DNA of 16,339 bases, taken from positions 1 through 16,339 of the forward strand of contig JABMSC010000071.1 of assembly GCA_013204685.1 (NCBI GenBank), given 5' to 3'. This DNA is from Candidatus Omnitrophota bacterium (GTDB taxonomy: Bacteria > Omnitrophota > Gorgyraeia > Tantalellales > Tantalellaceae). The notes under the pieces were generated by a model. That model was given only the letters and a program-made list of their open reading frames with translations, ran no database searches and was not told the DNA's origin. This document shows, piece by piece, positions 1 to 9,300 of the stretch; position 1 is the stretch's first letter; every line of letters begins with the position of its first letter. Both the position numbers and the translations under genes were made by a program.

Positions 1-399
1 GCGCTTCTTGAAGAAGACCGCTTCTACGCTGAAACCGAACTTTGCAGGACCTTGAACAGTGAGTCCGCTACACTGGCTCCGGACTTTCGCGCGCTTGTAG
101 GTCATCTTGGACTTGCGAGGTCTACCATCGGTGAAAACGGAGAGACCTCATATAAGCTCCTTTCCAGGGCCCGCCGGAACTCCCTTCGAATTATCAAGAC
201 CCTCCAAGAATTACAAAAAGAACACCACTACAGGCCAAAAGTAGCGGAACTTAAGAAAATAAGACCCTTGATCGACGCTATAATGGACAGATCTTCCGGG
301 CCTGAATCAGACGCTTCCGCTGCTTCAAGAACAAAATCACTGATCTCCAAACTTCTGCTTAAACCGGACGGATTTGACTGGGCTGGGGAAAAAGATACC
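1..399 (+). other. N-proximal helical domain with possible helix-turn-helix (residues 1-133)
   Basis: This charged, mostly helical stretch precedes the first beta repeat. Residues about 30-72 (GHLGLARSTIGENG followed by SYKLLSRARRNSLRIIKTL) have the spacing of a helix-turn-helix. By eye they resemble the HTH that follows the beta repeats (GMKDRQIAEKG followed by EIFEVRTKLRGSLSFL). The array may thus be bracketed by two related helical domains. The homology is inferred from pattern only. It may be simply a helical linker, and the domain may begin upstream of the window. Confidence 0.35.
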
Positions 400-3300
400 C
401 TGCCGGACCTTAAAGGAATGTCCCTGGGCAGGACCGACCGATGGGGGCTTATCCGGATAGTCCCGAAAAAGAATTACCAGTACAGATGGAACATACTTGG
501 GGCTTATGAAGAGGGCTGGAAAGCTGTGATAACCGACAGCTCTGTTACGAATGGGGTCTACCAGATAACGGTGAAATTAACAAAAGGAAAACACCCGCCG
601 AGAACAAAAACATTCCAGATCGGTCCCTCAAGAAAGAAGCTTCACGGGAACCATGCCGAAAAAGGTAACATTATTTCCGTTTTGAACATTACTGAGGATG
701 CTGGTAAACAAGCCATAAACAAACTTGTCTCGGATCCGGAAAAATTTCAGGAAATGATGCTCGCGGGCGAATTACCAGATCTAAAAGGGTTACGGATAGG
801 GAAACTTGATAGGGCAGGCGCTGTAAGATTCTATCCCAAAAAGGGCTATCTTTTCATATGGACCGTGCTGGGATACCGGGATGAAGGATGGGAAGGAACG
901 ATCATTAACAGTTCCATAAAGAAAGGAGTTTATCAGATAACCGTAAAGCTCGAGAAAAAAGAAAAGCCCCCCATCATTAAAATCTTCCAAATAGGTCCCA
1001 GCGTAAGAGTCTTGCATGGAGAGGAAGAAAAAAAGGACACAACTATACCGGTGGTGGATATAAGTGAAAAAATGGGAGCACAGGTACTGTCTGGGATGAT
1101 CGGTCCCGAGTGGTACGATGCCCCCAGAAGCTCACCCGATCTATCAGGCCTAAGAATAGGCAAGACCAATAAGCACGGCTGTGTGACATTGACCCCTCAT
1201 GAGAATTATTCAATAGACTGGCCCGTTCTCGGGTTTTACGGTGAAGGATGGGAGGGAACCATCGTTCAAAGCGGCTACTACCACGGGTATCATCAGTTCA
1301 CCGTAGAGCTGGTAAAAGACGGCGAAGATCCCGTGGTTAGAGTGTTCCAGATAGGACCCCGCAAGAAGATATTGCGGGGCAACCACCGGGAAAAGGGTAA
1401 AACCAGAGAAGTCCTGCAACTAATTGACGTACAAGCCCTCCGTCAGCTATCAGATGTCGATGGGTATTATGAAAAGCCCGGAAGAGAAATACTGGCTGAA
1501 CTTGTTGCCGATACTGAGAGTTTTGATTCAATGCTGGAAAACAAAAGTTTACCTGATCTGCGGGGGGTATACCTTGAAAAGACCAATAAAGCCGGAAGAA
1601 TAGACCTTCCCGTTAAAAAGAACTTTCCATTTCCGTGGAGCGTACTTGGCCGACAGGGTGAAGGGTGGCACACCTTCATTACGGACAGCTCTATCAAGAA
1701 CGGAATTTATCAGATAACCGTGCGCCTTGTCAGAGAAGGCGAAGAATCCGTAGAGAGGACCTTCCAGATAGGTCCTCTCAAGAGGATCCTTCCAGGAAAA
1801 CACGAAGAAAAGGGCAACAATATTACCGTACTTGATATAGCCGAAGATCCAGGCAGAAAGGTCCTCAGCAGACTTATATATGAACCCGTGGATTATTTCA
1901 AATGGAAAAGGTCAGGAAAAGGACACAGCTTGACCGGCCTAAGGCTGGGAAAAACCGACGAACAAGGGGTCATTAAGCTTGTCCCGAAGGAAAATTATGA
2001 ATTTTCGTGGTCTATACTTGGTTTTGCGGAAAGAGGATGGGACGCTGTCGTGATCAGTGATCATCTCAGGGACAAGGTTATTGAATTTACCGTAAAACTC
2101 ACCAGGGAGGGTAGAGAACCTGTTTACAGGACATTCCAGATAAGCCATTTCAGGCGAAGACTTAATAAGACAACAGGAAAGCAAGATTATATTTACGCAC
2201 GCGATATCAGCGATAAACTCGGTTTCAGGGTACTCGCAAAAGTTATTGCAAAAGGCACAAGATCCAGATGGGAAAAGGACGACAAAATCCCTGACATCGA
2301 AGGCCTTCGCATGGGCGTCACCGATAAATACGGACATGTAAGATTCAATCCGATCAGGGGATATACCTATAACTGGTACGTACTTGGCTTCCGCGAAGCA
2401 GGCTGGGAAATAACAGGAGTAAAAAGCTGGATAGCGGGAGGTTTCTACAGGTTCACGGTCGATCTTATTAAGGGGGATAAAAAGATAAGAAAAACCTTTC
2501 AAGTAGGCCCGTATACCACTACGCTTGCCAAAGGCCATAAGGGGAATAAAAAAGAAACATACGCGGTGCTGAAAATAGAGAGCATCGAAAGGATAAAAAT
2601 GCTGGCGGGAAAAGAGGATTTTTATCGTGGCAGACGCGCAGGTTATGAAGGCGACAGAGTGGTCGAGATAACCAGAGCCGATGAAATGCACAGAGAGCTT
2701 GACGCCCGCCACATCTGGCAAATCATCGAAGAAGCCATAAACAAGCTCAATATTCGCCAGCAAAAAATAGCGGAAATGGTATTGGAGGGCATGAAAGACA
2801 GGCAGATCGCTGAGAAGGGCCGTTATACCACAGCAGAAATTTTTGAAGTAAGAACTAAACTAAGAGGAAGTCTGAGTTTTCTCCACAAAGAACTAGCAAT
2901 GTTCGGTGTGGCGACGGTAATCACCCCCCAAAAGAATGCGCGAGACGAAGAGGAGGTTGCGGATGTAAGGCCAGCATCCCCTCCGGCTTTAGCTCCGGAG
3001 GAAGAAAAAAAGGCCACGACCATGTTGGAGATAAATGACAAAACGATCACGGTAAAGAAAGTTCCGAAAAAAGGTGGGGACGAGCTTCCCCCCGGTACCG
3101 GAACCGCCATGAAGCAGGGGACGGGGGAGGTAGTCGACGACGGGAACGCAGCGGGTAAGGGTGACAAACCGCGTACGCCCGGATCATCGCTGAGATCAAA
3201 AGTTTCAACCTTTATAGGTCTTCTTGCAGGAGCGCTTATTTTATTGCCCGGTAAATTACACGCCGCCACTAATGAGCTTGTTTCAGGAGGCATTAATCTT

Positions 3301-6300
3301 GCGCAACCTATCAGTCCGCAAAACAGCATGTGGGTTTCCGCAATTCTCATAGCAATTTACGGTGCAATTACTATTACTTGCGGAATATGGACATTCCGAC
3401 AGGTTTTCCACCACGCCAGAAGAATATGGCGCAAAATGGATGAGAAAAAGGTGCAGCACGAGGAAAAAGTGCGCAAAAAAGAGCTGCATTTCAAATACGC
3501 CAGGGAAAGATGGTCCGGGGATTTTGAAGTTCTAAAAATAGAAACCGAAGAAGATGTCGAAGAATATCTTGGCGGTGACGAGTCTTTAATGAATGAATCA
3601 AATTACATTAAAAGGGAGCTGGGAAGAAGAGACAGGCCCGACAACCGCTCCGTTCGCTTTTACGTTGTTTCAAGATTTGAAGCACCGCACAGAAGAATTG
3701 CAAATGGAGAACTCTTCGAGCGCAGAAGGGTTCCAATAGGCACAATAAGGATCGATCGCGTTAAAGGCCCTTCCATAAGTAAAGACGTAGAGGCGGATGT
3801 AATTACCTGGAGGAGTTTCTACGATAAATACCAGCACCTGGAAATGCCGCTTGAGTACCTGAACATTGGAAAGATTAAAAATGTAATACTTTTCTGCAAT
3901 TTAACAACAAAGAAAGTGCCGGAAAAAGGCAAAAAAGGATACCGGCGTTCAACCGAAGAAGCAATACCGCAAAAACCCGTTCCTGTTACGGAAGCCGAGC
4001 TTGAAAAGACAAACATTATTTTGGCTCATCTATTGCCGTATGAAGACGAGTACAGCCTTGATGGTGAAGAATTTTTAAGGCCCCCTTTACGCGCAGCTGG
4101 AAAAACAGAATTAATGCGATTTGAGCACAAAGGATCGGCCTTTAGTAAATACAGAGAGCGTTACTGGCAGGCAATGAAGGAAAATAAACACTTTAGATGG
4201 GGCGAGCTTTGCGCGATAGGCCTTAATCTTGCAGGTCAGATCTTAGTCGGCGGCCTTACCTATTATATACAAAAAGCTTCAGCCACGGCAGCCGTTATCG
4301 TTGTCATAACTTTTATCTGGGGCAATGTAGTGGGCCCGGCACTCGGGTCTTTTATACTCTCAAGGGCCAATGAAAACAATTACCGGCAGGAAAAGGCAGA
4401 CAGGGCAAATGCCGTCCATATAAAAAGAGGCGGCTCTTCTTATGAAAAAGATTTTGAAGCTACAACAAAAGAGAAAAAGACCTTAATGTTCGTTTCGCTT
4501 AATAGGATTTTAACTTTATGTTTACACGTTACTATCGCCTACATCGCGATCGTGCGCCTGGATCTTCTGGCGCCGGTAGGAGGGGTTTCTACGGTTGAGG
4601 CTGTGTTTTTTGCGGTTCTTTATTTTGCCATGTGCCTTGGCCAGCAAATTACAAGTGGTTTATGGTCTAACCAGTGGGTTCGCAAGCTTGATAGGGAGCT
4701 TCATTTAAGAGAAAAAGAAACGGGCAGGGGTACCGGCGAAAGCTACTGGCAAATTATGGGCTACGGGGTAACCTGGGGAAGCGTTATGGGGTTGGGGACA
4801 TTTTTCCTTACGCTCTTAGCTTTTAATATATATTTTCCCGCGGGAATAACCTTAGCCATTTCAGCCGTTGCTATCAGCATTGTAAGCGGATTTTTGTTCC
4901 ACAGGTTCGGTCAACGCCAGGAATCTTTCATGGTGATAGATGCAAAAGATTTCCATGAAAAAAAGAAAGGTTTATACCGCGTAAGGGGCAGTAATTTAAA
5001 GATCAAGGCAAGATCGAAAGAAAGCCACCTGCCGCCCATCCGGTATGAAAAAGATCTCATAATAGCAAACCCCCAGCATGTGGAGCTTATCTATCCCGAG
5101 GGGGCTAACATACAAGGAGAGTTTATCGGTTTTGATTCGAAGAATTGGTGGCGCGCCTTTCTGGGGGAGATTAAGTGGTTGTTTGGCCGTTACGAAGAGA
5201 AGGGACCTTTCATTGAAGTGAAAGACTCCGCTCACCCTGATATACCGAAAGTTCGAATTTATACGTATGGCCGCAAATATAAAAAAGAAATAGATATTCA
5301 GATCAACAAAAAAAGAAGCAAAGAAACAGGTCTTACGGTTGAACTGGATGAGAAAGTGGAGACAAAAGTTGTTAAGACGCGGGATATGCTTTGGGCCATA
5401 TCCATACTGGCGATAGCAACCCTGTTTTATTTCTTTGGTTTTTTTCCGTTCGTCGATTGGATCAAGGGTTTTGCAGCAACCCCCTTTATGGTCAATTCTC
5501 TGGATTATTTAAGAGAACTTTTGGGTCTCGGGGCACGCGTGACAAAACTTGTAGTGTGGCCCCACTTTGTGATCGGCGGTGCGATAGCAACGACGCTCTC
5601 ATATCTTTTTCTCTCCAGCATTCGCAGGGTATACTCTACTCCTCTTGAAGATTATAAAATATATGGAAAAGAAGGAAAAAAAATACACAAGTCCGAAAGC
5701 AAAGATGCAAAGGCGGAAATAGTTCCCGCCAGAAATATCAAGGGGTATTTATTGACAAAGGATAGTATATATTCTGAATTTATAACCGAAGTTCTGGAAG
5801 ACAACCCCAGGGTGGCTTCCCTCCTTCATCCTGTGTTGCAATGGCACAGGAGGGGTTTTATAAAGAAGCTACTCACCTCTATCGAGGCGCGCATCATATA
5901 CGATTTTAAGCATGGTCAAAAAAGAATACTCGGAATAGAAACCATAAAAATTACACGTTTTCCGATCCCATTTTTCGGGGGAAGATATGATAAAGCGGTT
6001 GTGGATTTTTATCCCTTGGATGAAAATGTCTACCCGGAACTGCGCGCTGAAGATAAGATCCCGGCCCGGGTAAGAAATATCTTCATACGCTCCAGCTATG
6101 CGTCACTTTCCAGAGGCAAGGAAGACTCTACCGAAGAGGCCCTTTATGATTACAAGCTGGTGAAAAGCAGCGCCTCAGAAACCGAAGATTTTTACCATTT
6201 CAGAAAAGACAGACCCCCGCTTTCCCACATGTTTGATCAGATGGTCCTTCCCATGCGCCTTAGTCGTCCGCAAAGGTGGGAAGAATGGATAGGCATCATT

Positions 6301-9300
6301 TCTAATTCAATTCTTATGCCCATATTTATGACAACCTTCGGTCTGATAATCCTGAATATTGCCGCAGAGTATTTCAAGATCCAGCACCAGCTGGCCTTTC
6401 TGGCCATTCCGATCAGTGCCGTTACAATGATGTTTTTTTACCAGCGTTGCCAAAGACGGCCGACTGAAATATATAACTGGCAAGAAAGGTCGGAAACCTG
6501 GGAAAACAGGGGAACCGGTACGGTTAGGGGTGAAACTTCCGCTGCAGACAGAAATCTCAGAAAGCGATGGGCGCGCATTTTCTTTTTCCGGATCTTTGTT
6601 GCCATTCTCATAATCACGAGGGTATTCTGGAGGGAGTTATTTTCAGTTTCCGCAATACCGGGTACCCCGGAAACGCTTCTTTTCGTCGGAATTTGGTTTG
6701 CATCTCTTATTGTTGGGGGGACAATGGGGTTGTATTTCAGTGCGGCGGACGACCGTTTCCACAGGTCCGCAATAAGTGAAAATAAGGATTTCGAGGAATT
6801 TGGCCTTAATGCAAATTGGTGGAGGTTCATGAAGCCGAGAATGATCTTCCTCATATGGAGCGCATTGAGCGTTACCTTATTATTTACGGGCTTGAGGGGT
6901 TTTGCCCCGAAATCTTTTATATACACCATGGGCATGATCGTTACGGTAGGCATGGTGTTCGCAAGAACCGTATTTGTCTATTTTGGAGCAAAAGACGATA
7001 CGTTGTTAACCATAGAGGATAAGCACTATAACGAAAGCAGGTTGATGTATACCCGGAGAGGTAAGAGAAAAACTTTAACAGAACTTGTTTTCTTTAACGG
7101 TAATAACGAAGAATACATGAGCGTAAGGCCCTCTCTCGGTAAAGAATTGATCCTAAGCCGTGACAGCGAATTTGAAGCATTTGGGGAAAAAAGCAGGGTC
7201 GTGATATCAGAGCCTGCGCAATCAGAGCTCTGCATCTTTTTCAAAGAAGGCGATATTGAAGAAGATCCTGTTTACCACAGGTGGGGTAAGTTGGACAGGC
7301 ACCACATGTACGGTATGAGGCCTTTTAAATACGCAAATGAGTTCGGACGCTCCATCGAGATACCAAGAAAAGGAAGAGGATCGCTATGGCTCTATATTAA
7401 TGACGGAAAAGCAGATTATTCGGTAGAGCCACAACCGGTCGAGGAAGGCTCAAGGGAATGGAAAAAAGGCTACAGGCACATGCTTGTTATACGTAAAGCA
7501 AAAGACCGCGCTCCGCCCTTTTTCCTGCGCTGGCTTAACAAGAAAAGAATTATTTTTATTTCCGCATTAATTGCCACATTTTTCGCTTACCTTATTGATC
7601 TGAGCTTGGGCTTTCCTGTTATAGGAAAATTTCTCCTTTTGCCACTATCCGTTAAAATATCCGGTTTAGTTTTACTCGCAGCCGGCATAGTTCGGGTTTG
7701 CTTCTCCTCCACCGGGAAAATAATGCAAAAAGAGATGGAAAAACTCGGCGAAACAGGCCCCGTTACAAATCCCGAAGAAATTTCTAACGAAGAAGGCACC
7801 ACCATGAAGCAGGGGACGGGGGAAAGCGACCCCACGACTACGCACGACGCCATACGCACTACGCAGCATGAAACCGCCGGCCTGCCCGCCGAAGCTTTAG
7901 CGAAGGCGGGGACGGCGGAGGATATGAGTTTGGATGAAGCGTATTCGTTTTTATTGAAGCACCCGTTTCTCAATGAGAGCGATTTAGAACTTTCAAGGAA
8001 GACCGCGGAGGGGATCTTAAAATATCCGATTGATAGGATTATGGTCGTAGGAGATGGATTGTGGTCTTTAGTGTTTTTATTGGCATTGACCGGAAAAGAT
8101 GTTGCTTTCGTAGAGGTGGATGCTGATAAGATTGAGATAACAAAGAGATATCTGGAGGATAGACGTGAATACTTGAGGGGAGCCCTACAGATCACGACTG
8201 TTTGCGGAGGGATAGGAGTTCTTGATATCGAAAAATCTGATATAAAACCCCACAGTTATGACTTAATAACTTTTATTGATTTAATAGGCGGGTTTCCTAA
8301 TGGGGATCCAAGGAAGTGGCTTTTGAAAGCACAGGAATTACTGAAACCGGAAGGCTACCTTCTTGTTGATGAAGACCACAGCGATATTATCAAACATTTT
8401 CCGGAGATTTTCCCGAACCACGAACTGGTAGCCGATGGAATGATCTTTTTTGGAGAGTATAACGGTAATGACGGCAAGAACCGCTTATACCGGGTAGTAA
8501 ACAGTGATGCCAGTGGTGAGAAAGAAACCGTGGCTGACACCGCCGACTTGTCCGCCGACTTGTCCGCCGTAGCTTTAGCGAAGGCGGAAACGACCGAAGC
8601 AACTCCAGAAGAAAGCGACCCCACGACAACGAACAACGAACAACGAACAACGAACGACGAAACAGGCACCACCATGAAGCAGGGGACGGGGGAGGTTGAT
8701 CCGGGTGGCATGGATCATACGGGTGAAGAGATAAGTAATAGGCCTGCCGAATTCACTCCGGCCTCTTTTGACCAAAAGGCATATTTTACGTTACATCCAC
8801 TTACCGGAGTAATATTCATTGACGATATAAAAAATCAACGCGGAGCGACTGCTGCCAGAGCTTTGCGGAGAAAAGTACGACGAACCGGCATTCTTTACGC
8901 AGAACATGAAGCGTATGCGCCGGATCCATTCAGATCCAATGAGGCGGATTCAGATATTTATGACAACTTTCCCGAGAAAAATAAAAGTTACCATTGGATG
9001 ATCTTTGGTGGATTATTGAGCGTTTGTATCGGTAAACAGGTATTAGACGTAATGGATAGGATCGCCAGAGGGCCTGATTCCACAACAACTTATATAACAC
9101 TGCCTCTAACGGCAATTACAACTGGTATTTTAAAAAATTCAAATCGCGAAAAACATAATTTGCCCCATAAATTAGTCGAGTATCTCTCGGCGCTTTCCAG
9201 GGGCGACAAGAGCTTGCAGAAAAGTTTTAGACTCATGTTTAATTATGACTGGCAGTTATTGGAAAAAGGTAGGAGGAAGAAAAGGCCTATATTCGAAGTC

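Larger units (their letters stand above)
2941..3192 (+). other. Linker 1: low-complexity junction between HTH and membrane region
   Basis: Residues 981-1064 are acidic and low in hydrophobics, with runs such as RPASPPALAPEEEKK and later GEVVDDGNAAGKGDKPRTPG. It contains a GCTTTAGC-type hairpin (2981-3000) and the first 29-bp MKQGTG repeat (3100-3128). It is predicted to be disordered. It separates two unrelated folds, as the other repeat-bearing linkers do. Confidence 0.75.
3265..7710 (+). other. Polytopic membrane region, about 17 further hydrophobic helices in pairs (residues 1089-2570)
   Basis: Hydrophobic segments of 19 or more residues are visible near residues 1110-1132, 1404-1423, 1427-1455, 1499-1519, 1530-1550, 1590-1611, 1613-1634, 1796-1817, 1853-1874, 2097-2120, 2130-2148, 2192-2212, 2225-2247, 2279-2299, 2306-2328, 2516-2535 and 2550-2570. 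They come as hairpins separated by charged soluble domains. Several pairs share a [YW]W[QR]xM motif just before the first helix (1388, 1582, 2273). Several also share a G-x(3,4)-G-x-[IFL]-x-S-x-x-[ND] motif at the end of the second, which suggests duplication of a two-helix unit. I do not recognise a transporter or enzyme family. The region anchors the giant protein in the membrane. Confidence 0.8.
7711..7922 (+). other. Linker 2: composite repeat junction before the first methyltransferase-like domain
   Basis: A low-complexity linker follows the last membrane helix. It carries the 29-bp repeat (7795-7823), a GAAAGCGAYCCCACG block (7822-7838), a degenerate ACGCA-rich stretch (about 7835-7868) and a hairpin element (7885-7910). 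Translated, it reads like ESDPTTTHDAIRTTQHETAG, a composition unlike any folded domain. The DNA looks like non-coding dispersed repeat material that has stayed in frame. Confidence 0.75.
8521..8710 (+). other. Linker 3: composite repeat junction after methyltransferase-like domain 1
   Basis: This linker has a 12-bp tandem duplication (8545-8568), a hairpin element (8563-8588), the GAAAGCGACCCCACGAC block (8611-8627), a heptamer tract (8631-8658) and the 29-bp repeat (8665-8693). The modules are the same as in linkers 2 and 4, but the order differs: here the 29-bp repeat is last rather than first. The encoded peptide is low-complexity, rich in Thr, Asn, Ala and Asp. Confidence 0.75.

Noticed and set aside
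400..2640. A diversity-generating retroelement or other DNA-level origin for the tandem beta repeats
   Set aside because: No reverse transcriptase or template repeat is present, and the units have diverged across their length rather than at adenine positions.
1939..2763. A 274-codon open frame on the minus strand, and similar minus-strand frames elsewhere
   Set aside because: It lies entirely opposite the beta repeats, its translation has no recognisable domain, and its openness follows from the codon use of the + strand gene.
3397..4200. Assignment of soluble domain 1 as an acyltransferase (GNAT or autoinducer synthase type)
   Set aside because: Only one strand motif is suggestive; no acetyl-CoA loop or catalytic residues are visible.
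7791..7806. A possible internal ribosome binding site (AGAAGG) before the ATG of repeat copy 2
   Set aside because: The frame is open far upstream with continuous membrane helices, and the other copies lack an equally good site, so a separate gene start is not supported.
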